A stretch of 64,000 bases of DNA. Origin: Streptomyces sp. SPB162 (GTDB lineage Bacteria > Actinomycetota > Actinomycetes > Streptomycetales > Streptomycetaceae). Position numbers and translations under genes: made by a program. Location: assembly GCF_029504575.1 (NCBI RefSeq), contig NZ_JAQFII010000001.1, positions 3,727,001-3,791,000 on the forward strand. Reading direction: 5' to 3'. The notes beneath the pieces are model-generated. The model was not told where the DNA came from. It did no database searches and worked only from the letters and a program-made list of their open reading frames with translations. Position 1 is the first letter of the stretch. Each line of letters starts with the position of its first letter. Of this stretch, positions 19,801 through 26,606 are shown one piece after another.

Positions 19801-19913
19801 GAATTCACTTCGACACGGTTAAGGACAGAGTCGGGATTAACGACCTCGAGTACGAGGTCGTTAGCGGCATCGAGGCTGCGACTGCCGTAATCGAACGAGA
19901 CACTCGGCCGTAG
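16812..19913 (+). CDS. Type III restriction enzyme Res-like DEAD/DEAH helicase-nuclease
   Basis: This 1,033-residue protein starts directly after the Mod stop. The SF2 motor has Walker A METGTGKTYVY, the DEAD-box variant IIIVDEPQSV, motif III LRYSATHA and the late motif GTERWRRQSIGRGLRL. The C-terminus holds a PD-(D/E)xK nuclease: LGSYNPDWA followed by YIVFETKG, giving the Asp and Glu-x-Lys residues. The layout and length match Res subunits of type III systems. It would translocate DNA and cut when partnered with Mod. No frameshift was found in this gene. With Mod and the helicase disrupted as read, restriction may be inactive unless those frameshifts are errors. Confidence 0.85.
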   Translation: MKFSFDAGLDYQRQAIDAVTGLFRGQEVMASQFTVHAHPAAHAGFEGFSDRGYGNMLRLDPETILANLHEIQNHTGLAPEPSLDSMNFTIEMETGTGKTYVYLRTIYELHQFYGFTKFMVVVPSVAIKEGIETSIRMLHEHFGSLYGNPPMSFFQFDGGNLSRVRSFATSSSIQIMIVTVAAINKKTNKIYQPAEVLDFEMPADLIRATNPIIIVDEPQSVYGDTGTGNKKGAGRSALEDLNALATLRYSATHAKSDKANLVYRLDAIAAYEKQLVKQIEVDSLVTSASGTTPYVKLLGVTRGKGGAFTARVEADVEQGNEIKRKAVTVDTTSRSNLADVTGRDLYKDLTVVAINAAQGQQSISFDTVAQPLKVGDSVGAEVSVRERARQMIAQTIRQHLLKEQEFAIHGRDIKVLSLFFVDSVAKYREYGSDGEALPGEYVRIFEEEYARIASEPQFNTLLGDCAANTVAREAHQGYFSVDRRKGGSEVLVETKETTDKGRQQASLAYEQIMRDKVGLTTPGTPLRFIFSHSALQEGWDNPNVFQICVLRNMGTERWRRQSIGRGLRLCVDGSGNRVHGFEINRLTVIANESYEEFADRLQREMAEDLGIQFGVITADSFARLSFKAENGEVIPVGSAAAQLLYQALFYEGYIDAKGKVQDGLRQAVQSGDANLAKIVGDSVDSDAAAKAVLGLIKRLAKPLDVKKAGERIAVPLVQERLKSPEFQELWDRIQHRTEYRVEVDEASLRASMVKALRGMLPVPKRRGEWLTHRVKRIDQSGLTAEATAARRADVTYADSEDLPDILSVLADRTQLTRATLAHVLTDSGTLGQFRDNPQAYIDQVGRQLNITKAAFLVKGLRYELVDSSRPEADRRYALSLLGEADLAGYTGPGGNIVTDADGNAVSFEKKSVYRYMVVDSKPEKNFALALLQRPEVKTFVKLPSSFKIPTPLGSYNPDWALTAERADGSRYIVFETKGVNELELLRPMEQDKIASARIHFDTVKDRVGINDLEYEVVSGIEAATAVIERDTRP

Positions 19914-19930
19914 CCCCACCCAGTTCATTT

Positions 19931-19973
19931 CCGGCGCAGGGCCTCGGCCAGATCGGTCGACGCCCTGCGCCGG
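19931..19973. terminator. Hairpin after the Res gene
   Basis: A perfect 12-bp inverted repeat (CCGGCGCAGGGC and its complement) is separated by 19 bases and lies 18 bp after the res stop. There is no T-tract, which is common for Streptomyces terminators. It likely ends the plus-strand restriction operon and may act on the convergent small gene too. Confidence 0.6.
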
Positions 19974-19998
19974 TACTGCCTTCAGAACACCTCGCTCG

Positions 19999-20265
19999 TC
20001 AGACCTCCGCGTCTCCGTACTTGCCACGGTCCACAGCCTGTGCTCGAGCCTCGGCGAACGCGCCGGCAACAGCCTCCGCGTTTCCACCTCGAACCTGGGA
20101 CTCGACCTCCTGGCCAAAGCAAACGGGTGGCGTCCAGCGCACCGACAAGTCCGTGTAGATGCCGGGCTCGAACGCCCATGCCACCGTGGTCCATCGCCCG
20201 GGAATGCCGACGTTCATCCGGTCGCATCCCGGCAAGAACAAGGCGTGGGCGTGGGTGTGAACCAT
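19999..20265 (-). CDS. Small hypothetical protein
   Basis: This frame encodes 88 residues from an ATG at 20265. The composition is protein-like (WTTVAWAFEPGIYTDLSVRW, then a helical EAVAGAFAEARAQAVD), and other frames here are worse. The family was not recognised and no clear ribosome binding site is visible. It lies between the restriction operon terminator and the left attachment repeat. It may be a genuine orphan or a decayed gene end. Confidence 0.35.
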   Translation of the reverse strand: MVHTHAHALFLPGCDRMNVGIPGRWTTVAWAFEPGIYTDLSVRWTPPVCFGQEVESQVRGGNAEAVAGAFAEARAQAVDRGKYGDAEV

Positions 20266-20356
20266 TCCAGACGAAGGGTCGGCCTGCTCGCCGCAGCGGC
20301 CTCGGCGAACACGGCGGGCAAGCCGGGACTCAGCGGCCCATGCCTGAGGTCCCGCT

Positions 20357-20386
20357 GGGAGCCATCTGGGAGCCGACCCGCTCCCC
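20357..20386. repeat. GGGAGCC repeat pair, candidate integrase arm sites
   Basis: GGGAGCC occurs twice at an 11-bp period (20357 and 20368), followed by an inverted GCTCCCC (20380). The same layout recurs at 45,947 and in decayed form at 48,219, in the first two cases close to an attachment repeat. Direct repeats about one helical turn apart beside an att core are what arm-type sites of a tyrosine integrase look like. Binding is inferred. Confidence 0.5.
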
Positions 20387-20478
20387 AAGCCTCTGCGAGA
20401 CCACCCGAGACCACGACAGCCCGACCCTCTGAACAGGGAAAACTCCATCCGGGCTGGTGTCGATCTTGATCGAACCTC

Positions 20479-20522
20479 ATTCGGGACGAAGAGGCCGTGG
20501 GTTCAAATCCCGCCACCCCGAC
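20479..20522 (+). repeat. Left attachment repeat, tRNA-Pro(CGG) 3' half
   Basis: This 44-bp sequence is repeated exactly at 45,833-45,876. It corresponds to the 3' part of a tRNA-Pro gene from the anticodon loop (ATTCGGGA, anticodon CGG) through the variable and T arms (GTGGGTTCAAATCCC) to the acceptor end GCCACCCCGAC. The 5' half of the tRNA is absent here, so this is not a functional tRNA gene. It is the left end of the 25.4-kb integrated element. Confidence 0.88.
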
Positions 20523-20529
20523 CCAGGTC

Positions 20530-20563
20530 AGAGGCCCTATCGGAGAGATCCGATAGGGCCTCT
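20530..20563. terminator. Hairpin terminator beside left att
   Basis: A perfect 14-bp inverted repeat (AGAGGCCCTATCGG) with a 6-base loop is followed by TTTC. It sits 7 bp after the tRNA-Pro 3' end, where tRNA terminators are expected. A near copy occurs beside the integrase at 21,371. Confidence 0.75.
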
Positions 20564-20587
20564 TTCGCGTTGTACCGCAGGAAAGTA

Positions 20588-20730
20588 CAGCAACCACTCC
20601 GGCCGTTGGCGACCTTCACCGACCGCCGGGGCGGACGGCCGCCTCTTCCAGCTCAGCCGCCGCCAGCCCGCCTTCGCGCGTCGCCCCGAGCTCGCGCAGG
20701 TCGCCGCGAATCTCCTCGGACGGCTCGCGG
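20588..20730 (-). pseudogene. Decayed copy of the integrase 3' end
   Basis: This stretch aligns by eye with the last part of the intact integrase gene at about 21,430-21,575. Shared blocks include ACTCCGGCCGTTGGCGACC versus ACTCCGGCTGTTGGCGACC, and GCCCGCCTTC followed by CGTCGCCCCGAGCT. The preceding terminator is also duplicated. The frame is not maintained, so it is a remnant of an older integrase from a related element at the same site. Confidence 0.6.
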
Positions 20731-20964
20731 GGAGCGAGCCATGCGGGTCGCGCTTGTGGCGCAGCAGCAGCGCCGCCCCAGACAGCACCCTGGCGAGATG
20801 GCTGGCGGCCTTAACCGCAACAGCGGCCGCCCGGGTCGAACCCCTCCAGCTGTCGGCATTGGCCCGGGGAGGCGGGCGCAACATAGCCGACGATCGCCGG
20901 TTAGCCCAACCGGCGATTCTCCGAACCATTGGTGTTCCCCAACCAACGAGGAGCATCACCCCGC

Positions 20965-21345
20965 ATGACCACGCCCACACCCCGACCCGACATCATCGCC
21001 CTTCTCTGCAGCGCGGACTTCACGCGCCTTTCCGACACCGGCATATGGACCCACCGCGACGGACGCCCGTTCAGCCGGGAGGAACAGGCTCGTGTCCTTG
21101 AGGCAACCCGTGCCGAACGTGAAGAAGTAGGAATGCAGCTCACCCGGTACCGGAACTACGTACAGGAAGCGGTGAACGCGCCGGAGACTCTGCAGCGCTT
21201 CCTCGCCCCGTTCATGCAGCAGCTCACCCAGAAGAACCTCGGCAACGCCGTCGAGCTCATGAGCAAGGACGATTACACCGAATTCGAACGTCTGCTCGCC
21301 CTCATAGTCGAACCGCCGTGCCCCTTCACCGCTAACACCTTCTGA
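20965..21345 (+). CDS. Hypothetical protein of the mobile element
   Basis: This 126-residue protein starts at an ATG with GAGGAG about 8 bp upstream (20949-20954). The sequence is mostly helical and charged, with REEQARVLEATRAEREEVGM in the middle and a C-terminal half containing FMQQLTQKNLGNAVELMSKD. No domain was recognised and there is no signal peptide or membrane segment. It ends convergently with the integrase gene, with a strong hairpin between them. Similar small genes are often found near int in actinomycete elements, but I cannot assign a function. Confidence 0.6.
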   Translation: MTTPTPRPDIIALLCSADFTRLSDTGIWTHRDGRPFSREEQARVLEATRAEREEVGMQLTRYRNYVQEAVNAPETLQRFLAPFMQQLTQKNLGNAVELMSKDDYTEFERLLALIVEPPCPFTANTF

Positions 21346-21370
21346 CGGAGGGCAGCGAAGTCCTGACCTA

Positions 21371-21412
21371 GGCCAGAGGCCCCATCGGAGACATCCGATG
21401 GGGCCTCTGGCC
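21371..21412. terminator. Bidirectional hairpin between convergent genes
   Basis: A perfect 18-bp inverted repeat (GGCCAGAGGCCCCATCGG) with a 6-base loop lies between the ends of the small plus-strand gene and the integrase. It probably terminates both. It is a diverged duplicate of the hairpin at 20,530. Confidence 0.8.
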
Positions 21413-21438
21413 TGTGGTCACGCAGCGGGGTACAGCCA

Positions 21439-22737
21439 CTACTCCGGCTGTTGGCGACCTTCCTCGGCTACCGGATCGGGCAGGCCCTCGTCCAGCTCGG
21501 CCTCCGCCAGGTCCGCCAGCCCGCCTTCGAGCGTCGCCCCGAGCTTGCGCAGGGCGTCACGGGTCTGCTCGGACGGGATGTGCGTGTAGACCTCCATGGT
21601 CACCGAGATCTGGGTGTGCCGGAGGATCTGCATCGCGATGCGTGGGTGGACATCCAGGGCCGCCAGCAGCGAGCCGCAGGTGTGGCGGGTGTCATGGACG
21701 CGGATCAGCCGGACCCCGGCTTCGGCGCAGCGGAACGCGAAGCGCCGGTTGAAGTTCCGGGGCTCGACCGGAGTTCCGTAGCGGGTGGTGAAGACCATGT
21801 CGGACTCGGTCCACAGCTCGCGGGCAGCGAGCTTGTGCGCGTCACGGCTCTTCTGCCGGAGCAGCAAGGCGGCGCGGCAGATGTCCGGCAGGGGGAGCAG
21901 TGCCTCCGAGGCGTCGGTCTTGGTCTCCGAGTGCAGTAGCTGCCGGCGCACCCGCTGGAGCTGCTTCTGGATGAGGACCTCGTTGCGGTCCATCAGCACG
22001 TTCGACCACTCCAGCCCCAGCACCTCCCCCTTACGGAGCCCCAGGACCAGGATCATCACGTACGCGCCATAGAGCGGGTCGCGGGCGGTGCGGGCGGATT
22101 CGAGGAAGCGGCTGGCTTCCTCCACCGACCAGGGGACGACCTTGCGGCTGCGGGGCTTGGCCATCTTGACGAGCTGGGCGACGTTGCGGGAGATCATCTC
22201 CTCGCTCATCGCGTACGTCAGAGCGCTGCGCAGCACGGTCCGTGCGTCGCCGACCGACCGCTTGGCCAGCACCTTGCCGCAGCATTTGCCGGTCGCGCAG
22301 CAGCGGCGTCGCTCGTCGGGCCGGGCCTCGTCCTTGCCCTGCGCGCAGCATTGGCAGGTGGCGGCGAGCTTGTTCAGCCACTCGCGCACATCGCGGACGT
22401 TGAGCCGGTCAACGCGCTTGGCGCCGAGGTGGGGCGTTATGTAGAGGCGGACCACCGTCTCGTAGGTCGCGGCGGTGAGCGGCTTGAGGTTGACCTCCAC
22501 CTCGGCCTTCAGCCAGTGGGCGAGAAAGCTCTCCAGCGTCGGTGTGCTGGTGGCCACCGGGCCGGCCTTGGCCGCCGTGTGGAGCTTGAGCCACTTGTCG
22601 TGGACCTCGGGGCGGGTCTTGCCATAGACGTACTTGCGGGCGCGCTTGCCCATGGGCGTGGTCACCCAGACGTAGGCGGCGAAGCCGTTCTTGTAGGGGT
22701 AGATGGACCCCTCGCCGTTACCGCGTTTGCCGCTCAA
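21439..22737 (-). CDS. int: Tyrosine recombinase / site-specific integrase
   Basis: This 432-residue phage-type integrase has an N-terminal arm-binding region (GNGEGSIYPYKNGFAAYVWV), a core-binding domain and a C-terminal catalytic domain. The catalytic residues are visible: Arg in LVLGLRKGEVLGLEW, HDTRHTCG (His-x-x-Arg), LRHTQ and the nucleophile Tyr in MEVYTH near residue 384. A cysteine-rich insert with seven Cys (CQCC, RCC, KCC) near residue 130-155 could bind zinc. The TTG start at 22737 overlaps the excisionase stop (TTGA). It should recombine the element at the tRNA-Pro 3' end. A much longer frame upstream runs through the excisionase gene antiparallel to plausible coding and is rejected. 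Confidence 0.92.
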   Translation of the reverse strand: MSGKRGNGEGSIYPYKNGFAAYVWVTTPMGKRARKYVYGKTRPEVHDKWLKLHTAAKAGPVATSTPTLESFLAHWLKAEVEVNLKPLTAATYETVVRLYITPHLGAKRVDRLNVRDVREWLNKLAATCQCCAQGKDEARPDERRRCCATGKCCGKVLAKRSVGDARTVLRSALTYAMSEEMISRNVAQLVKMAKPRSRKVVPWSVEEASRFLESARTARDPLYGAYVMILVLGLRKGEVLGLEWSNVLMDRNEVLIQKQLQRVRRQLLHSETKTDASEALLPLPDICRAALLLRQKSRDAHKLAARELWTESDMVFTTRYGTPVEPRNFNRRFAFRCAEAGVRLIRVHDTRHTCGSLLAALDVHPRIAMQILRHTQISVTMEVYTHIPSEQTRDALRKLGATLEGGLADLAEAELDEGLPDPVAEEGRQQPE

Positions 22738-22952
22738 GCCGTCAGCTCCATGTCGTCGGCGACGACCCGGGCGACGTACTCGTCGACCCAGACGGGCAGG
22801 ATGCGGCGGCTGCGGCCTATGAGGACAGAGCGGATGGCGCCCGAGTGGACGAGAGCCTTGGTCTTGGACAGGCCGAAGTTGAGCATCACGGCGACCTCGG
22901 CGGTGGTGAACCACTTCCGCTCGATGACGGTGGTGGCAGTGCTGGCGGGCAT
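22734..22952 (-). CDS. xis: Excisionase / MerR-like helix-turn-helix protein
   Basis: This 72-residue protein has a winged helix-turn-helix of the excisionase type: WFTTAEVAVMLNFGLSKTKA followed by GAIRSVLIGRSRRILPVWVD. It directs the integrase toward excision by bending DNA at the element end. It overlaps the integrase start by 4 bp, so the two are translationally coupled, as in pSAM2-like elements. The upstream leader carries a sequence block shared with the replication gene. Confidence 0.88.
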   Translation of the reverse strand: MPASTATTVIERKWFTTAEVAVMLNFGLSKTKALVHSGAIRSVLIGRSRRILPVWVDEYVARVVADDMELTA

Positions 22953-22978
22953 GGAAGGTTCCTCTTCTGGCTGACCGT

Positions 22979-23027
22979 GGGACGGCGAATCCCGGGGTCG
23001 GCCGGTGAAGTCGTTCAGGGATGGGCG
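22979..23027 (-). promoter_or_regulatory. Conserved leader block upstream of xis-int
   Basis: Read on the minus strand, this block begins CGCCCATCCCTGAACGACTT and ends GGGATTCGCCGTCCC, 26 bp before the xis start. An almost identical block lies at 23,806-23,853 on the plus strand, 25 bp before the rep start. The two are inverted around the XRE repressor gene. Candidate operator of that repressor or a shared RNA leader. Confidence 0.6.
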
Positions 23028-23074
23028 ACTGGTTCGAACAGATGCTGCGCCGTTCGTAGCAACGCGGCACCGTT

Positions 23075-23614
23075 TCAGCTGTCGGTCGGGCCGTTCATAC
23101 GGTCGCCGAGGTAGCTGCGGAGCCTGGGGGGAGCGGCGTTGTGGTGGTGAAACTCGCCGTTGGAGGCGACTGCCATCTCATGTGTGAGAAGGCCCTTGAC
23201 CATGTCCTCCTGGTTGGGGTTGGCGTCGGTGTACGCCTTGAGGTCGTCCTGGATCCGGCGCATGTCCTTGCCCAGCGCCCGCCACTCCTTCCATCTGTCG
23301 ACGTACTCGCCGATAAGACGGCGGACCAGCGGGTTGGCAAGCTGGCCGGGCGGACTGCTCAGCTCTTCGAGGGTGAGGTCAAAAACCTTGCAGAACCCGA
23401 TGGCTTCATCGAGGTTGACCCTCCGACGGGGCTTGCCGCTCTCGATGCGCCAGATCGCGGACTGGTTGACGACGTGGCCGGCCTCGGCCATCCGCTCGGC
23501 GAGCGTGACCGTGCTCCAGCCGCGCGCCTCGCGTTCGAGCTTGATGCGCTCGGCGACGTACTCCTCCGGCAGCGGCCGGTCCTGCCCTGCGCGAGACGCG
23601 CCTTCGTCGCTCAC
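23075..23614 (-). CDS. XRE-family repressor of the mobile element
   Basis: This 179-residue protein has an N-terminal helix-turn-helix (about residues 20-80; WSTVTLAERMAEAGHVVNQS then AIWRIESGKPRRRVNLDEAI) and a charged C-terminal half with VDRWKEWRALGKDMRRIQDD. The GTG at 23614 is preceded by GAGGAGG, which decides the start; a longer frame upstream is not needed. It lies between xis-int and rep, both of which have the same leader block. It is the natural candidate for the maintenance repressor controlling excision and replication, comparable in position to KorSA-type regulators. This role is inferred. Confidence 0.82.
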   Translation of the reverse strand: MSDEGASRAGQDRPLPEEYVAERIKLEREARGWSTVTLAERMAEAGHVVNQSAIWRIESGKPRRRVNLDEAIGFCKVFDLTLEELSSPPGQLANPLVRRLIGEYVDRWKEWRALGKDMRRIQDDLKAYTDANPNQEDMVKGLLTHEMAVASNGEFHHHNAAPPRLRSYLGDRMNGPTDS

Positions 23615-23696
23615 GGCTCCACCTCCTCGACCGGGCCCGGCGGACAGCCGGGGCGATGATGACAAGGAAACACCATTGCGGAGGCGAATGCAAGCG

Positions 23697-23724
23697 TTGC
23701 AATGCGGAACGTTTCCGGTACCGT
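23697..23724 (+). promoter_or_regulatory. Possible promoter of the replication gene
   Basis: TTGCAA (23697-23702) and TACCGT (23719-23724) are separated by 16 bp and lie about 155 bp before the rep start, in the divergent gap with the XRE repressor. The hexamers are close to the vegetative consensus. Related sequence GCAAGCGTTGCAATGC overlaps the -35 element and is partly palindromic, which would suit repressor binding. Confidence 0.4.
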
Positions 23725-23805
23725 GGTCGTTGACCCCGTACGGAGGTGAACGCAAAAAGCCCCCGGCGCTACGAACGCCGAGGGCCAAGCTCGCACACTC
23801 ACAAC

Positions 23806-23853
23806 CGCCCATCCCTGAACGATTTACCCGCGTGGCCTGGGATTCGCCGTCCC
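23806..23853 (+). promoter_or_regulatory. Conserved leader block upstream of rep
   Basis: The block starts CGCCCATCCCTGAACGATTT and ends GGGATTCGCCGTCCC; the last 15 bases can fold as a GGGA/TCCC hairpin. It is the plus-strand partner of the block upstream of xis. The conserved ends and near-equal distance to both start codons argue for shared control. Confidence 0.6.
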
Positions 23854-23878
23854 GTATGGCCCGCGAGCGAGGAGCTTC

Positions 23879-25417
23879 GTGTCCAGTATGGACGAACCCC
23901 GGTCGAACGCGCCACACCTCCCGGAGAACAGCGACCACCCGCCATCTCCGGACATAAGGGCAGCACCCCCGCACGACGTGGCCGCCGAGGCCGCTGTGCT
24001 CGGCGCCTGTATGCACCACCCGGACGTGATCGACGCCGTGCGTCACCTGCTCGACGGCGCCGACTTCTACCGCCCCGCCCACGAGACGATCTGGCGCGCC
24101 CTCCTCACCTTGCGCAGCGAGGACAAGCCCACCGATCCGATCATCCTGTGCAACCAGCTGCGCGAGCAGGACGATCTGCAGCGGGTCGGCGGCGCCTCCT
24201 ACCTGCACCAGGTCGCCGGTGCCACACCCTCGGTCAGCGGCGCCGAGCACTACGCCGGCATCGTGCGCAAACTCGCCGACCTGCGGCGCCTGCGCACCTC
24301 CGGCATCCGCACCGTCCAGCGCACGATGGAACCCGGAGCGGACCCGGACCTGATCCGCAGCGAGGTCGAGGCAGAGATCCGGGCCGAGCGAGAGCGCGCC
24401 CTGGCCTCAGGACAGGGACGGCTGTCGCGCTACATCGTCGATGGCTGGCGGTTCGTCACCGAGACCGGCGCCGACAAGCAGCCCCTGTGGGGGACGAGCG
24501 CGCAGACGGTCTGGGCGTCCGGTGAGAGTCTGATGATCGTCGGAGCTCCTGGCGTCGGGAAGACGACCCTGGCCCATCAGGTGGTCATGGCCCGCCTGGG
24601 TCTGGCAAGCAGTGTGCTGGACATGCCGGTAGCGCCGGGCAAGCGCGTGCTGTACCTGGCCATGGACCGGCCCCAGCAGATCGCCCGAGCCCTGGCCCGG
24701 CGGATCGAGCCCGCGCACGAATCGCGCGTGCGCGACGGGCTGGCCGTCTGGCAGGGCCCGCTGCCCGCCACCCTGGACAGGGAACCCGACCTCCTCGCCG
24801 ACCTCGCCGCCGCCCACCAGGCCGACACGATCGTGATCGACAGCCTCAAGGACGCGGTCAGCACCCTGGTCGACGACGCCCTCGCCGTCGCCTACAACAA
24901 CGCCCGCCAGCGAGCCATCCGCAGCGGCGTAGAGGTCATGGAACTCCACCACCAGCGCAAGGCCACCGAAGGCGCACCCCGCGCCCAGCGGCCGACCCTC
25001 GACCGCGTCTACGGCTCCACCTGGCTCACCTCCGGGGCAGGCAGCATCCTGTTCATCGGAGGAGAGGCAGGTGACCCCGCCGTCACGCTCCACCACCTCA
25101 AGTGCCCGACCGGTGAAGTCGGCCCCCTCCAAGTCCTCCACGACCACGAACACGGCACCTCGCAGGTCGACCCAGCCCTCGACCCGATCGCGATCCTGCG
25201 CCAGCGCCCCGACGGCCTGACCGTCCGCGAACTCGCCACGATCCAAAGCGGCGACAGCAACCCCGACCGCGCCGCCAGCGAGAAGGCCAGGCGCACCCTG
25301 GATCGCCTCGCCAAAGCCGGACTCGCGGTCAAGGCCGAAGGCGCCGCAGGCGGCAGCGGAGGCGGCCAGCAGGCCCGCTACCGCGCCTCGGTCCGCCACA
25401 TCGGCGCGGTGTCCTAG
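23879..25417 (+). CDS. DnaB N-terminal/RecA-like ATPase, replication protein
   Basis: This 512-residue protein joins a DnaB-type N-terminal domain (about residues 30-140: DVAAEAAVLGACMHHPDVID and FYRPAHETIWRALLTL) to a RecA-fold ATPase of the RepA type (Walker A VGAPGVGKTTLAHQ near residue 225; Walker B TIVIDSLKDA). The last 90 residues look like a winged helix (PDGLTVRELATIQSG). The GTG at 23879 has GAGGAG 4 bp upstream; an ATG 9 bp later is an alternative. It probably opens or unwinds DNA for episomal replication of the excised element. Candidate iterons follow directly after the gene. Confidence 0.8.
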   Translation: MSSMDEPRSNAPHLPENSDHPPSPDIRAAPPHDVAAEAAVLGACMHHPDVIDAVRHLLDGADFYRPAHETIWRALLTLRSEDKPTDPIILCNQLREQDDLQRVGGASYLHQVAGATPSVSGAEHYAGIVRKLADLRRLRTSGIRTVQRTMEPGADPDLIRSEVEAEIRAERERALASGQGRLSRYIVDGWRFVTETGADKQPLWGTSAQTVWASGESLMIVGAPGVGKTTLAHQVVMARLGLASSVLDMPVAPGKRVLYLAMDRPQQIARALARRIEPAHESRVRDGLAVWQGPLPATLDREPDLLADLAAAHQADTIVIDSLKDAVSTLVDDALAVAYNNARQRAIRSGVEVMELHHQRKATEGAPRAQRPTLDRVYGSTWLTSGAGSILFIGGEAGDPAVTLHHLKCPTGEVGPLQVLHDHEHGTSQVDPALDPIAILRQRPDGLTVRELATIQSGDSNPDRAASEKARRTLDRLAKAGLAVKAEGAAGGSGGGQQARYRASVRHIGAVS

Positions 25418-25435
25418 CCCGCCCACCAGGCGTCC

Positions 25436-25640
25436 GGACCGTACACGGGGGCGTACACGCACCCCTCCCGCGCACACGGGTCCACACCGCGCCCAGAGCG
25501 TCCACGCTCGCCGCAAAACCGCAGGTCAAACGTTCACGCGACCGTACACGCCGTCCACGCACCCCAGCGTTCACGCGCGAGCCCCCCTTTAGAAGGGGGC
25601 TCGCGTGTACGCCCCTGCCGTGAACGCCGTGAACGCCCCT
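25436..25640. repeat. Iteron-like CGTNCACG repeats, candidate origin
   Basis: At least seven copies of CGT(A/C/T)CACG occur in about 130 bp (CGTACACG, CGTTCACG and CGTCCACG forms), followed past a hairpin by inverted copies (GCGTGTACGCC, GCCGTGAACGCC, GTGAACGCC). They fill the gap between rep and the DUF2637 gene. Clustered short repeats beside a replication gene are typical of origins or transfer sites. The assignment is inferred. Confidence 0.55.
25574..25604. terminator. Strong hairpin within the iteron region
   Basis: An inverted repeat pairs CGCGAGCCCCC with GGGGGCTCGCG around a short A/T-rich loop. It lies between rep and the DUF2637 gene. It may be the rep terminator or a structural part of an origin; sequence alone does not separate these. 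Confidence 0.5.
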
Positions 25641-25664
25641 GAAAGCAGCCACGGAGGACCCCGC

Positions 25665-26606
25665 ATGACCCCGCTCGCCCTACCCACCAACACCGGCACC
25701 AGCCAACGCGCCACCGGCTGGGACCGTATAGCGATCTTGACCCTCGGCGCCGCCGGATGCGCCTTGTCCTACGACGCCCTCCAGCAGATGGCCGTCGCCA
25801 TCCACGTCCGCGGGATCCTCACCTACCTCTTCCCGCTCGTGATCGACGGCTTCATCGCCTACGGCGTCCGCGCACTCCTGGTCCTACGCACCGCGCCCTT
25901 CCACGCCCGCCTGTACGTGTGGGCGCTGTTCGGTATCGCAACCACGGCAAGTGTCTGGGCCAACGCCCTTCACGCGGTGCGGCTCAACCAGCAAGCCACT
26001 ACCGGCGATCTCCACCTTGGAGACGCCACCGTCGGCCTCCTGGCCATGCTCGCCCCGCTCGCCCTGGCCGGGGCCGTCCACCTCCACATCCTCATCGCCC
26101 GCCACACGACGGACGCTCCCCTGCACGGAATCCCTGCTGACCACAGCAGGGGGCAAGAGGGGCCAATCGGAATCCTGCCCGGCAGCGACGGACCGACGGC
26201 CGCCACCGACACCCCGCCCGCTGACGAAACCGCCAACGACCTCGCCGAGGACAGGGACGCTGACCGCCAGCCCCCTGCCTCGCCGCAAGGCTTCTCGGTT
26301 CAGAAGGTGCCCGGACCCCCCGCTGTGGGCGAACCCCAGGACAAGGTGACCTCAGCAGGTGACAGCCCGACCGGAAGTTCCGGTGGAGTGACCGCCGGCA
26401 AGCCCGCCGGGCGTCCGCCGGGGGCGTCCCTGGACGACCTGCTCGCCATCGGCCGCCAAGCAGCGACCGACGCCGGGATGCTGAGCCGGACCGTGGTCAC
26501 CAAGGCCGTAAGGGCGCACGGAATCACCTTGTCCAGCGACCGGCTCACCGCCGTCATGGACCGCCTCCGCGCGGAAGAGAGCGCCGAGCAGCTCACCCTC
26601 CGCTGA
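25665..26606 (+). CDS. DUF2637 (SpdB-like) membrane protein
   Basis: This 313-residue protein begins at an ATG preceded by GGAGG. The first 150 residues contain four predicted membrane segments (IAILTLGAAGCALSYDALQQ, then ILTYLFPLVIDGFIAYGVRA, LYVWALFGIATTASVWANAL and VGLLAMLAPLALAGAVHLHI), the DUF2637 pattern. A long Pro/Asp/Ser-rich linker follows, and the last 70 residues look like a small helical domain (LDDLLAIGRQAATDAGMLSR). DUF2637 proteins belong to the spread (Spd) functions of Streptomyces conjugative elements and may help intramycelial plasmid spread. Confidence 0.8.
   Translation: MTPLALPTNTGTSQRATGWDRIAILTLGAAGCALSYDALQQMAVAIHVRGILTYLFPLVIDGFIAYGVRALLVLRTAPFHARLYVWALFGIATTASVWANALHAVRLNQQATTGDLHLGDATVGLLAMLAPLALAGAVHLHILIARHTTDAPLHGIPADHSRGQEGPIGILPGSDGPTAATDTPPADETANDLAEDRDADRQPPASPQGFSVQKVPGPPAVGEPQDKVTSAGDSPTGSSGGVTAGKPAGRPPGASLDDLLAIGRQAATDAGMLSRTVVTKAVRAHGITLSSDRLTAVMDRLRAEESAEQLTLR

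Noticed and set aside
22738-23070. N-terminal extension of the integrase
   Set aside because: The extension overlaps the excisionase gene in another frame and is Arg/His/Pro-rich. The TTG overlapping the xis stop gives the normal integrase length.
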